Made by a program: the position numbers and the translations under genes
Part shown: positions 17,318 to 25,920 of the stretch, piece by piece
Layout: each line of letters begins with the position of its first letter
How positions within the stretch are numbered: the first letter of the stretch is position 1
Notes under the pieces: model-generated
What the model was told of the DNA's origin: nothing
Seen by the model: the letters and a program-made list of their open reading frames with translations, nothing else
The model's database searches: none
From: Ruminococcus sp.
Lineage (GTDB): Bacteria; Bacillota; Clostridia; Oscillospirales; Ruminococcaceae
Assembly (NCBI GenBank): GCA_017558505.1
Contig: JAFYUM010000036.1
Coordinates: 62,001-126,000, forward strand
DNA length: 64,000 nt
Reading direction: 5' to 3'

Positions 17318-19858
17318 ATGGATAAAAATATGTTAAGAACATCGTATTATTCAAAAGAAAGATACCTTATGGCATTTCTTATGGGTTTTTTTGTAATAAT
17401 ATTTGCAATGCTGCCGTTTATGGCTTTAGAAGACGGCTATTTTATCTACTACGGCGATTACAACGCACAACAGATACCCTTTTATAATCTGGCAAATGAT
17501 GCTGTGAGAAACGGTCAGTTCGGCTGGAACTGGTTTACGGATTTAGGCTCTGATTTAACTACTTCATATTCCTTCTACCTGATTTCAAGCCCGTTTTTCT
17601 GGCTTTCAACTATCCTGCCGCGTTCACTTGTAAGCTATTCTCTGCCCGTACTTCTTGCATTGAAACATGGCTTTGCCTCGCTTACAGCATACATTTTCAT
17701 ACGCCGTTTTGTACGTTCAAAGGAGGCAGCTCTGACAGGTGCACTTCTTTACTCATTTTCGGGATTTCAGATTTTCAACATATTCTTCAATCATTTCCAG
17801 GATGTAACAGCATTTTTTCCGCTTATGCTCATTGCCATGGAGGAAAATATCTGCAACCGCCGTCGTGGCTGGTTTGCCATTATAGTAGCATTTATGGCGG
17901 CTCTCAACTACTATTTCTTTACGGGACAGGTTGTGTTCCTCATACTCTATTTCCTTTTGCGTATACCCTGTAAGGATTTCCCTGTTACATTCAGAAAATT
18001 CCTGGGACTTTTTGTGGAGGCGGTACTTGGAACAGCTCTGGCAGCCTTCATACTCCTCCCATCGGCTCTTGCTATTATGGGCAATTTCCGTGTAAGCGAA
18101 CATCTCTACGGCGAAAGTAATATAATCTATTATGAGGGTTCAAGGATTTTCCGTGTTATACAGAGCTTTTTCCTTATCCCCGACGTTCCTGCAAGACCTA
18201 ACCTTTTTAAGAGCGAAGGTGCAAAATGGTCGTCAGTGGGTGGATATCTGCCCCTTTTCTCAATGCTTGGCGTTATTACCTTTATGCGTACACGTAAGAA
18301 GCACTGGGCGGTGCGTTTATCCTGGATTTGCATATTCTGTTCATTTATTCCGATACTCAACAGTATGTTCTATACTTTCAATGCTTCGTACTATGCACGC
18401 TGGTTCTATATGCCCATACTCATTTTCGCTATGATGACTGCGCAGACTCTTGACGAGGAGGATGTTGATTTTAAGCCTGCAATTTTTATTACAATCGGCG
18501 TTATGCTGTTTTTCGGGCTTATCAGCTTTATTCCCGAAAAGAAGGACGACAAGCTGAGTTGGTTTACGCTCCCCGCTGATTTCGGCTATTTCTGGCTGAC
18601 CTTCGGTGTTGCGGTGGTAATGCTCCTGATGGCAATATACATTATAATTCAGAAAAATCAGAATAAATACTATGGCGGACTTATGGTCTATGCTACGGCG
18701 TTAGCAAGCCTTGGTTGCATACTGACAACTGTTATGTATGGTGCTGTATCTCCTACTGATGCCAAAGCCTATATCAGCTATACAATAGAGAGCAAGGACG
18801 ACATTTACGAGGAGGTTTCAGAGGATAACTTCTTCCGTGTTGACATCTCTGACGGCTGTGACAACTATCCTATGATATGGGGACTTCCGAATATGAGGGC
18901 ATTCCAGAGCGTTGTCAGCACATCCATTATGGATTTCTACGACTCAATAGGCGTTCAGCGTGATGTAGCTTCACGTGCAGATATCACCCATTATACCCTC
19001 CGCGGTCTGTTTTCAGTAAAATATTTCTACCGCGAAAAGGATGGCATTTTAAGCTATAAAGCTCTTGAAAAAGGTATTACTCTTGAGGATATGCCATTTG
19101 AAGAAGCTGTTGAAATATCAGGCTCCAACGGTATAATTTCAACCCACGTTGATATACGCGAGTATCTACCAGAATTTGAATATATCGGTGAAAACGAGAA
19201 TTTCGAGATTTACGAAAACAAGCTGTATATCCCCATGGGGTTCAGTTATGATACCTATGTAAGCGAAAGTGATGCTGAAAAGAAAAGCAAAATTATACGT
19301 GAAAAGCTCCTTATTGATTCACTTGTGCTCAATGATGAACAGATTGAGAAATACAGCGATATATTAGAGGAGGCTTCTCCTTCGGTGTATAATCTTACAA
19401 AGAATGATTATATAGATATTTGCCGTGAAAAACAGGAGAACTGTGCAGATTCATTCAAGTGGGATTCTTACGGTTTTGAGGCAGAAATCAGCCTTGATAA
19501 GCCCGAACTTGTATTTTTCAGTGTTCCATATAGCAAGGGTTGGTCTGCTGAAGTAAATGGAAAGCCTGTCGATGTGGAGCGTGTTTCATATGGATTTATG
19601 GCGGTTAAGGCTGAACAGGGCGAAAATGTCATAACATTCAGCTACCGTACTCCGGGACTCTTTGAAGGATCTATCATATCAATTGGTTCGGCTGTTCTTC
19701 TGCTTGCCTTTGTACTGATTTGCAGAAAGGGTGATAAGAAGCTGAAATTCCGCAGAATTTCTCACAGCTATGATTATAACTCCTGTCAGAAGCTGACAGC
19801 GGAGGAAACTTATACAAGAAACTGCACTAAAAATACTTTTGTTACGGAGGATAAATAA
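17318..19858 (+). CDS. YfhO family multi-spanning membrane protein (GT-C-like)
   Basis: 846 residues. After a short cytoplasmic start, about 12 hydrophobic segments follow (first at about residues 20-45, last near 785-805). DGYFIYYGDYNAQQIPFYN near residue 45 is the characteristic first extracellular loop with an acidic pair, as in YfhO/GT-C glycosyltransferases. A soluble extracellular region lies near residues 480-780. B. subtilis YfhO is needed for glycosylation of lipoteichoic acid, so a lipid-linked sugar donor and an envelope polymer acceptor are inferred. AAGGAG 7 bp upstream; a TATAAT at about 17274-17279 is the likely -10. The Nudix gene begins directly after the stop. Confidence 0.88.
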   Translation: MDKNMLRTSYYSKERYLMAFLMGFFVIIFAMLPFMALEDGYFIYYGDYNAQQIPFYNLANDAVRNGQFGWNWFTDLGSDLTTSYSFYLISSPFFWLSTILPRSLVSYSLPVLLALKHGFASLTAYIFIRRFVRSKEAALTGALLYSFSGFQIFNIFFNHFQDVTAFFPLMLIAMEENICNRRRGWFAIIVAFMAALNYYFFTGQVVFLILYFLLRIPCKDFPVTFRKFLGLFVEAVLGTALAAFILLPSALAIMGNFRVSEHLYGESNIIYYEGSRIFRVIQSFFLIPDVPARPNLFKSEGAKWSSVGGYLPLFSMLGVITFMRTRKKHWAVRLSWICIFCSFIPILNSMFYTFNASYYARWFYMPILIFAMMTAQTLDEEDVDFKPAIFITIGVMLFFGLISFIPEKKDDKLSWFTLPADFGYFWLTFGVAVVMLLMAIYIIIQKNQNKYYGGLMVYATALASLGCILTTVMYGAVSPTDAKAYISYTIESKDDIYEEVSEDNFFRVDISDGCDNYPMIWGLPNMRAFQSVVSTSIMDFYDSIGVQRDVASRADITHYTLRGLFSVKYFYREKDGILSYKALEKGITLEDMPFEEAVEISGSNGIISTHVDIREYLPEFEYIGENENFEIYENKLYIPMGFSYDTYVSESDAEKKSKIIREKLLIDSLVLNDEQIEKYSDILEEASPSVYNLTKNDYIDICREKQENCADSFKWDSYGFEAEISLDKPELVFFSVPYSKGWSAEVNGKPVDVERVSYGFMAVKAEQGENVITFSYRTPGLFEGSIISIGSAVLLLAFVLICRKGDKKLKFRRISHSYDYNSCQKLTAEETYTRNCTKNTFVTEDK

Positions 19859-20410
19859 ATGCATCTCGAAGAAAAAAAGATTAAAAGTGAAAAAGTATAT
19901 GAAGGATTGATTTTCAACATATCTCACGATACTGTTGAACTGGAAAACGGGAAAATATCTTTCCGTGATGTGCTGTGGCATAATGGCGGAGTATGTGTTA
20001 TACCTGTAACTGATAATAATGAGATTTATCTTGTAAAGCAGTTCCGCTATCCTTTCGGGACGGCCTTGAGGGAAGTCCCCGCAGGTAAGCTTGAAAAGGG
20101 TGAATTACCTGAAATATGCGGAAAGCGTGAACTTCTTGAGGAAACAGGCTTTACCTGCCGTGAGTTTATTTATCTCGGGGAAATGCTTCCTACACCTGCA
20201 TACAATTCAGAGATTACACATATCTACCTTGCAAAAGGGCTGGAGTATAAGAATCAGAGCCTTGACGAGGGTGAGTTTCTCGATGTGGAGAAAATCTCCC
20301 TTTCTGAAGCTGTCGAGCTTGTTATGAATGGGACTATCCGTGACGGAAAGACGCAGATTGCAATTCTCAAAGCGGCGTTTCTTTTAAGTCATATTCATAC
20401 CAATCCCTGA
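19859..20410 (+). CDS. Nudix hydrolase, ADP-ribose pyrophosphatase type
   Basis: 183 residues. A complete Nudix box is present: GKLEKGELPEICGKRELLEE followed by TG (G-x5-E-x7-RE-U-x-EE-x-GU), preceded by VKQFRYPFGTALREVPAG as in NudF-type ADP-sugar pyrophosphatases. It would hydrolyse ADP-ribose to AMP and ribose 5-phosphate in the cytoplasm. The ATG follows the YfhO stop without a gap, with GGAGG inside the YfhO tail. The last codons (His-Thr-Asn-Pro-stop) lie inside the MITE-like element beginning at 20397, so the native C terminus was probably altered by that insertion. Confidence 0.92.
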   Translation: MHLEEKKIKSEKVYEGLIFNISHDTVELENGKISFRDVLWHNGGVCVIPVTDNNEIYLVKQFRYPFGTALREVPAGKLEKGELPEICGKRELLEETGFTCREFIYLGEMLPTPAYNSEITHIYLAKGLEYKNQSLDEGEFLDVEKISLSEAVELVMNGTIRDGKTQIAILKAAFLLSHIHTNP

Positions 20411-20556
20411 AACAACAGCAGACAAATCTGATGGCATAAATGCCGTATGTCATCGTTGGACTTCCTCGCCATACGACAGTATGCTTTCGTCGTCCGCCTT
20501 GACATACATCATTTCTGCTCATCATCTTTGTCTACTAACATTTTAGGGATTGGTAT
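20397..20556 (+). mobile_element. 160-bp MITE-like element, copy 1
   Basis: It starts ATACCAATCCCTGAAAC and ends TTTTAGGGATTGGTAT: terminal inverted repeats of about 30 bp with a perfect outer 12 bp. Inside, GTATGTCA...GGAC faces GTCC...TGACATAC, so the whole unit can fold into a long imperfect hairpin. A second copy of exactly the same length lies inverted at 26874-27033 with about seven differences. No coding capacity, so non-autonomous. Confidence 0.85.
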
Positions 20557-20571
20557 CAGAAATAAAATATC

Positions 20572-20610
20572 CCCCACAGAGTCCGGTATACGACTCTGTG
20601 GGGTGTGTTT
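20572..20610. terminator. strong bidirectional terminator between the Nudix and GH3 genes
   Basis: A perfect 12-bp stem CCCCACAGAGTC/GACTCTGTGGGG with an 8-nt loop; TGTGTTTTT follows on the plus strand. It sits between convergent genes. Confidence 0.85.
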
Positions 20611-23370
20611 TTATATTATTGAAATATCAATAATTCCCATGCTGCTGCTGATTGTAACAGCAATATAGTTGCTTTCCTGCGGCTCCACGGGTATTGTGTA
20701 TTCTCTGAAATCATCATATGATGCTGTAGCTTTAATTTCACATTCATATGTGTTTTTTCCGGCATTGAGATATATTTTTCCGTCGCCCAGTATTGAGGAA
20801 ATCCTTAATCTTATCGCAGATTTTCCTGTGAAGTCAACTCCACAGTATACAGCGGTTCCTGCCCATTCTTCGGTGGTTATATAGTAGGTTTTCAGCTTTT
20901 TTGACCACTGTGTTTTTATTTCATTGCTTTTATCAAAGGTATATGCAGCAAATGTATTTTTGCGTATTCCAACGCTTTCACCTGTGATTTCAACCTCTGT
21001 CGAAACAGGAAGGTTATCAGAACTTCCTCCTGCCATGAATTTATATATGGCAGTTTCTGTGATGAACTTTTCACGGCGGACATCGTAAATCTTTAATATA
21101 TCAGGAAGAATTTCAAGCTTGACTCTCATTTCGCTGTGTGCTTTTATGTGCACTCTGTTAAAGCTGCACAGTTTTTTTATTGGTCGTGTTACTTCTGATT
21201 TTTCAACAGCAAAATACAGCTGTACAACCTCATCGGAGTCAAAATCTGATATATTTTCAACTGTGACATATGCTGTATATGTACCGTCGCCATTGACTGA
21301 CACTTCAAGGCTTTTATAGCGGAAATCCGCATAAGAAAGTCCATAGCCGAAAGAATACAGAGGTTTGCCTCTGAAATACATATATGTTGTGCCCAGATTT
21401 TCGATATTGTATTCTTTTATATCGGGCAGGTCAAGGTCTGAACGGTACCACGTCAGTGCAACCCTGCCTGCGGGGATATTTCTTCCGCTTATAGTTTCTG
21501 CAAGTGCCGTTCCAAGATTAGGGCCTGCATGAGTTGTATAAATAATGGCAGGCAGAATTTCATCAGAACGTGTTATTGAGTACGGGAAGCTTGAAATAAC
21601 AGCAAGGATAGTATTAGGGTTTACAGCATGGATTGCAAGTACATTTTCCTCTTGCTGTCCGAGTGAAAGGGTAGTGCGGTCGTAACATTCCTTTACGTGC
21701 TGTATTGGATCGTTTCCGGCACAGTAAATAACTGCGTCACATTGTGAAGCAAGCTTTTTACCTCGTTCAATTCCCAAAGATACAGCTTCAAGGGTAAATG
21801 TATCTAAAGGTGTGACAGGTATGTTCTTTTCGAATGTCAGATTTCCCTTTCCGTCGCAGACTATACGTCTGTGCAGGAGAAAATCCTCAATTACATAATC
21901 GTTTCCGCTTATATTGCGGAAGTTGAATGATTCTGCTGTGAACCAGTCATATATGAAATTTCTTGTCAGTTTAAGTGTTCCGTCCTTGTAGGCTATGTAT
22001 TTGCCGTGTTTTTCAGAGTAAAGATTCCAACACTTATCGCCCCATTTTTTCAGCCTGTACAAGCAGTTTTCATCGGGACTATCGCTGTCGGCATAAACCG
22101 TGCCGTCCCTGTGAACAGAAAAATATTTTCCCTCTGAATTTTTAATAGCGACAATATCCCACAAATCGTCGGAGATAATTTCGCTTTCGGGGAATTCATT
22201 CCGCATTCCTTCAACAGCAGATACAGAGTTTCTGAAATATCCGGTGTACCAGTCACGGAAATTTTCATCTGATATTGCACCTAAAACTGCAATTTTCGCA
22301 TTACTGTTCCTGAACGGCAATATACCGTTATTTTTAAGCAGTACAATCTGTTCTTTTGCAGCCTTCAGATTTATTTCCGCCGACTTTTTATCTTCAAGAA
22401 CATCGAGGGATATATCGTTGTAAGGGCAGTTTTCTGCGAAGTGTCCCAGCTTTAAGCGTGCATAGATTACGTTGCATACAGCGTGGTCAAGTTCTGCCAT
22501 TGTAATCAGACCTTGTTCCAATGCCTTTTTTGTGGCTTCCTCAATTATGCTTGAAGCGTCATTCACTATATCTCCGCCTGCTTTCATTGAGGCGGAAAGC
22601 GTTTCGGCATGAGTTTCGCAGTATTTATGCTTTGTGACATTCATTGAAAAGTCACATCCATCTGTTACAGTGAACCATATACCCCAGTCTTTTTTCAGCA
22701 CAGTGTCAATATCGGGATGACACATTGCAGGTATACCGTTTATTTCGTTGTAGGAGGTCATGATACTCTTTACTCCGCCGTATTTAACAGCATACATAAA
22801 AGCGGCATAGTAGTATTCATGCTTCAGTCGGAGTGGGACATCTGCATTGCAGTTATCACGGTCTGTTTCGTTGTTGCTGACGGCAAAATGTTTCAATGTG
22901 GGAATTGTCTTTACAAATTCGCCGTTGTCTGCCGCCATAGCCTTTGTAAACGCAATAGACATAGCACCTGTAAGGCATACGTCCTCTCCATAGCCTTCTT
23001 CGGTACGTCCCCACAAGGGATGACGTTCCAGATCTACAGTAGGCCCCCACATACAGGGACTTATAGTGCTTTCGTAGTTGTAATAGGCTCTGCTTTCATT
23101 GCCTGCAATTTCGCCTATTTCTGCCATAAGCTGCGTGTCAAAGGTTCCTGCAAGTCCTATGGGCTGGGGAAATACTGTTGAATATTGATTTTCCTTGCGG
23201 CCCACAAAGCCTCTGGCGATTTCAGCTCCTACAATGAAATCCTCCAGTTCTTCACCAGGGATAGCTTTCTGTACAACACATATGAGGGTTATTTTATCGT
23301 CAAGAGAAAGACGGCTGCAAATTTCAGCCGCTTTTTTCATATATTTTTTATCAAGTATAGTATTATTCAT
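20611..23370 (-). CDS. GH3 beta-glycosidase with an inserted beta-trefoil-like region and a C-terminal CBM-like region
   Basis: 919 residues. The GH3 N-terminal barrel shows FPQPIGLAGTFD, EGYGEDVCLTGAM, TLKHFAVSNNETDRD and Asp237 in VTDGCDF, the expected nucleophile position (usually SDW). The second GH3 domain starts at KIAVLGAISDENFRDW and resumes at SQCDAVIYCAGNDPIQ; between them about 130 residues (DIVAIKNSEGKYFSVHRDG, then KHGKYIAYKDGTLKL) look like a fascin/beta-trefoil insert. A fibronectin-III-like domain and a C-terminal jelly-roll-like region follow. No signal peptide, so it is probably cytoplasmic and acts on imported beta-linked oligosaccharides. It starts 13 bp after the ANTAR gene, so it probably belongs to the GS-ANTAR transcript. 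Confidence 0.88.
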   Translation of the reverse strand: MNNTILDKKYMKKAAEICSRLSLDDKITLICVVQKAIPGEELEDFIVGAEIARGFVGRKENQYSTVFPQPIGLAGTFDTQLMAEIGEIAGNESRAYYNYESTISPCMWGPTVDLERHPLWGRTEEGYGEDVCLTGAMSIAFTKAMAADNGEFVKTIPTLKHFAVSNNETDRDNCNADVPLRLKHEYYYAAFMYAVKYGGVKSIMTSYNEINGIPAMCHPDIDTVLKKDWGIWFTVTDGCDFSMNVTKHKYCETHAETLSASMKAGGDIVNDASSIIEEATKKALEQGLITMAELDHAVCNVIYARLKLGHFAENCPYNDISLDVLEDKKSAEINLKAAKEQIVLLKNNGILPFRNSNAKIAVLGAISDENFRDWYTGYFRNSVSAVEGMRNEFPESEIISDDLWDIVAIKNSEGKYFSVHRDGTVYADSDSPDENCLYRLKKWGDKCWNLYSEKHGKYIAYKDGTLKLTRNFIYDWFTAESFNFRNISGNDYVIEDFLLHRRIVCDGKGNLTFEKNIPVTPLDTFTLEAVSLGIERGKKLASQCDAVIYCAGNDPIQHVKECYDRTTLSLGQQEENVLAIHAVNPNTILAVISSFPYSITRSDEILPAIIYTTHAGPNLGTALAETISGRNIPAGRVALTWYRSDLDLPDIKEYNIENLGTTYMYFRGKPLYSFGYGLSYADFRYKSLEVSVNGDGTYTAYVTVENISDFDSDEVVQLYFAVEKSEVTRPIKKLCSFNRVHIKAHSEMRVKLEILPDILKIYDVRREKFITETAIYKFMAGGSSDNLPVSTEVEITGESVGIRKNTFAAYTFDKSNEIKTQWSKKLKTYYITTEEWAGTAVYCGVDFTGKSAIRLRISSILGDGKIYLNAGKNTYECEIKATASYDDFREYTIPVEPQESNYIAVTISSSMGIIDISII

Positions 23371-23382
23371 TATAAGAACCCC

Positions 23383-23946
23383 TTATGTAAGTTCTGATAT
23401 TATTTTTTTTGCAGCGTTACGCCTTGTGCATCTGTTGTTCATAGCCATTTTTTCAAGGCGGCGGTGTGCCTGCGGCTCTGTGAAATTGAGATATTTCATA
23501 AGCATTGACTTTGCACGGTTTATAAGGCGGATATCGCATATACGCTGCATAACTTCGTCCAATTCACGTATGTCGGAAAAATGTGCTGTATCAGCGTCAA
23601 GAAGCTTTATTCCGTCGGAAATTGTTGCGGAACTCACGGGCTTTGACAGCACAAGGATATTGAACGATGAAAGTTTATCTGCAAGATTTTCTGCAATATC
23701 TCTGCTGCAGAGAAATATGACAAAGGCGGCAGTTTTCTCTGCGGCGTATACAGCAAGTTCAGCTCCTGATTCATCGTTGACGGGGGAGTTGATAATTATT
23801 ATATCAGCAGGCATATTCAATATATATCTACGTGCTTCACTTCCTGATACAAAGGTTGAAATATTACTGTACCCCATATTTTTCAGGGTGGCAGAAATCA
23901 TATCCGCAGTAAATTCCTTTCGGGAAACAATAATTGCTTTTTTCAT
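23383..23946 (-). CDS. ANTAR-domain response regulator (RNA-binding antiterminator type)
   Basis: 187 residues: an N-terminal receiver-like domain (KKAIIVSRKEFTADMIS, IIIINSPVND, VLSKPVSSATI; residues 1-115), then an ANTAR domain (DIRLINRAKSMLMKYLNFTEPQAHRRLEKMAM, residues about 135-175). ANTAR proteins bind paired RNA hairpins and prevent termination. The usual phospho-acceptor Asp appears to be replaced by Asn in IINSPVND, so phosphorylation-independent control is possible. It follows the glutamine-synthetase-like gene by 9 bp, an arrangement known for glnA-nitR in Clostridium. No paired ANTAR hairpin was found nearby. Confidence 0.88.
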   Translation of the reverse strand: MKKAIIVSRKEFTADMISATLKNMGYSNISTFVSGSEARRYILNMPADIIIINSPVNDESGAELAVYAAEKTAAFVIFLCSRDIAENLADKLSSFNILVLSKPVSSATISDGIKLLDADTAHFSDIRELDEVMQRICDIRLINRAKSMLMKYLNFTEPQAHRRLEKMAMNNRCTRRNAAKKIISELT

Positions 23947-23955
23947 AGCAAGCCT

Positions 23956-25233
23956 CTATATATACGGGAAATAGTATTCGTCGCAAAAACTTTCAGTGCT
24001 GTCATATTCTTTCAGAGCTTCAAGCTGGGAGTTGATATGGCGGAAAAGTATTTTCTGCACATTTTCTGGCAGATTGCGGCTTACAAATTCGCTGTCACGA
24101 GCGATTGCAAGTGCCTTTTCAAGGCTGTCGGGGAGCTCATGGGAAATATTGCCGCTGTTGCAATAGAGAGAACTGTCACCCTTTTGTATTCCCTCAATTC
24201 CTGCGGCAAGTATGAGTCTGAATGCTATATACGGATTACAGGCAGCGTCAGCGGAACGAATTTCAATTGTAGGAGTAATTCCTTTTACAGCTGAAAGGCG
24301 TACAAGGGCTGTGCGGTCATCGGTAGAATAATTTATCATCTGTGGTGCATAGCCCACGCCAAATCGGCTTGAAGAATTTACAGTAGGGTTGAGAAATACT
24401 GTGATTTCAGGTATTCTTTCAAGGACGCCTGATATAAAGCCCTTTCCCTCTTCTGTAATTGTGCCGCCTGTTGTGCCAAAGATGTTTTCGCCGTTTTTCT
24501 TGATTTTAAGGGAAATATTGAGAGCACTGCCGTGTTCGTTTTTGAGAGGCTTTGGCATAAATGAAGCGAAAAGTCCGCATTGTTCAGAAATTGATTTTAC
24601 GATAGTCTTGTAGTGTACCATATCATCAGCGGCACTTACAGGTTCATTTGCACGGAAGTCAATTTCATTCTGTCCCGGACCGTGTTTATGACAGGAGCTT
24701 TTGGGATTAAGTCCCATTTCCTCCAGAGAAAGGCATATTTCACGGCGGACGTTTTCACATTTATCAAGGGGAGTCATATCAAGATATCCGCCTCTATCGT
24801 GGGGGATTTTTGTCGGCTCACCGTTTTCATCAAGATTAAAGAGATAAAATTCGCAGCGTGTGCTTATTTCGCAAGAATAGCCGTTAAGGCGGAGCTCGTT
24901 AATATATTTTGTAAGGTGTGTACGCATATCCGCTGAATAGTCAGAGTCGTCGGTAGTTTTAAGACTACAGAAAAAGCGTACAACCCTGCCTGATTTCGGT
25001 CGCCATGGCAGTATGGACATTGTGGAAATATCGGGTACGAGGAGAAGCTCGGGAACAGATTTGTCAAATTTCACGGAATCAAAAGGTATACCGCAGGAAA
25101 TAGCTTGCTCCAGTTCGTTTGGCATAACGGCAATATTTTTCAGATTTCCGAAAACGTCGCAGAATGTAAGGCGTATAAATTTTATATCATTTTCCTCAAT
25201 AAGGCGGAGAATTTCTTTTGGTGAACTATTCAT
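23956..25233 (-). CDS. glutamine synthetase family protein with substituted active-site residues
   Basis: 425 residues, co-linear with clostridial GlnA: FIRLTFCDVFGNLKN, ILPWRPKSGRVVRFF, RCEFYLF, GPGQNEIDF, FASFMPKP, NSSSRFGVGYAP, IEIRSADAACNPYIAF. Compared by eye with bacterial GSI (Salmonella numbering from memory), metal ligands E129, E212 and H269 align with Arg126, Lys183 and Asn239, and flap Glu327 in the usual GYEAP appears deleted (GYAP). E131, E220, E357 and R359 equivalents remain (Glu128, Glu190, Glu324, Arg326). Normal ATP-dependent glutamine synthesis is therefore doubtful; a sensor, regulator or altered ligase is inferred. First gene of the ANTAR-GH3 operon, with its own promoter. 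Confidence 0.85.
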   Translation of the reverse strand: MNSSPKEILRLIEENDIKFIRLTFCDVFGNLKNIAVMPNELEQAISCGIPFDSVKFDKSVPELLLVPDISTMSILPWRPKSGRVVRFFCSLKTTDDSDYSADMRTHLTKYINELRLNGYSCEISTRCEFYLFNLDENGEPTKIPHDRGGYLDMTPLDKCENVRREICLSLEEMGLNPKSSCHKHGPGQNEIDFRANEPVSAADDMVHYKTIVKSISEQCGLFASFMPKPLKNEHGSALNISLKIKKNGENIFGTTGGTITEEGKGFISGVLERIPEITVFLNPTVNSSSRFGVGYAPQMINYSTDDRTALVRLSAVKGITPTIEIRSADAACNPYIAFRLILAAGIEGIQKGDSSLYCNSGNISHELPDSLEKALAIARDSEFVSRNLPENVQKILFRHINSQLEALKEYDSTESFCDEYYFPYI

Positions 25234-25277
25234 AGCGGCACCTCTTTTTTACTTCTATAGGAGTATAATATAAACTT

Positions 25278-25306
25278 ATTATATCACACTTTGTTTAAAA
25301 TGTAAA
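25278..25306 (-). promoter_or_regulatory. sigma-A-type promoter of the GS-like/ANTAR/GH3 transcript
   Basis: On the minus strand: TTTACA (25301-25306), 17-bp spacer, TATAAT (25278-25283), 45 bp before the GS-like start. Confidence 0.65.
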
Positions 25307-25410
25307 GGCAGAAATTCACAAAAATATTAAAAAGTCGTTAGCCTTTAGCTTACAGGGGAGTAATAATTCGGAAATCTATTCGTAAGCTAAGTCAATTTTA
25401 TAGATTTTTG

Positions 25411-25439
25411 TTGACTTGATTTTTTCTTCGTGGTATAAT
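25411..25439 (+). promoter_or_regulatory. strong sigma-A promoter of the 136-aa hypothetical gene
   Basis: TTGACT (25411-25416), 17-bp spacer, TATAAT (25434-25439). A TGTCGG/CCGACA hairpin follows in the leader (25450-25466) before AGGAGG. Confidence 0.8.
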
Positions 25440-25492
25440 GAGAGAGCAAATGTCGGGTATTCCGACAAATCAGAATTTTCACAGGAGGTAAT

Positions 25493-25903
25493 ATGCGTTA
25501 TTTTTTAGATAAAGAAACAGTGCCGACAATACCCACCCCTCACGATTGCATAATAAAGAAAGTGACTATACAAGAAGAATACATTATATTTGAGTTTGAA
25601 GATGATATTTCGTATCATGACTCTGTTAAGTACCATAAGCTTGATGCAAAATCCTTAGTGATAAAGATTCATTTGTCAGATGATTTTGAAACGTACAAAA
25701 AGAAACATTACCAACGACGTTGGTGCAAGGGAGATTATGCCCGAATTCGTAATTCTAAGCTTGTAGAAATTGCTGAAAAAGAAAGGCTTGAATATCTTTA
25801 TCATTACATAGGTTACCAATCAATTATTATTAAATTATTTAGTAAGACCTATATCACCCTTGATATACAAGCCGACTATATTGATTTTGATTGGATTGTT
25901 TAA
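25493..25903 (+). CDS. hypothetical protein, 136 aa
   Basis: No family recognised. The protein is soluble, without signal or membrane segment, rich in Lys, Tyr, Ile and Asp, and starts MRYFLDKETVPTIPTPHDC. The alternation of short hydrophobic and charged runs (EEYIIFEFEDDISYHDS, QSIIIKLFSKTYITLDIQAD) suggests a small beta-rich domain, the style of some immunity proteins and DUFs. It has a near-consensus promoter and an AGGAGG site 7 bp upstream, so it is likely expressed. It stands alone between the GS operon and a MITE-end-like sequence at 25906. Confidence 0.65.
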   Translation: MRYFLDKETVPTIPTPHDCIIKKVTIQEEYIIFEFEDDISYHDSVKYHKLDAKSLVIKIHLSDDFETYKKKHYQRRWCKGDYARIRNSKLVEIAEKERLEYLYHYIGYQSIIIKLFSKTYITLDIQADYIDFDWIV

Positions 25904-25920
25904 TAATACCAATTCCTTTA

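Noticed and set aside
25234..25275. ANTAR double-hairpin target in the leader of the GS-like gene
   Set aside because: The leader from the promoter is too short, and two hexaloop hairpins with the expected A1/G4 pattern were not found.
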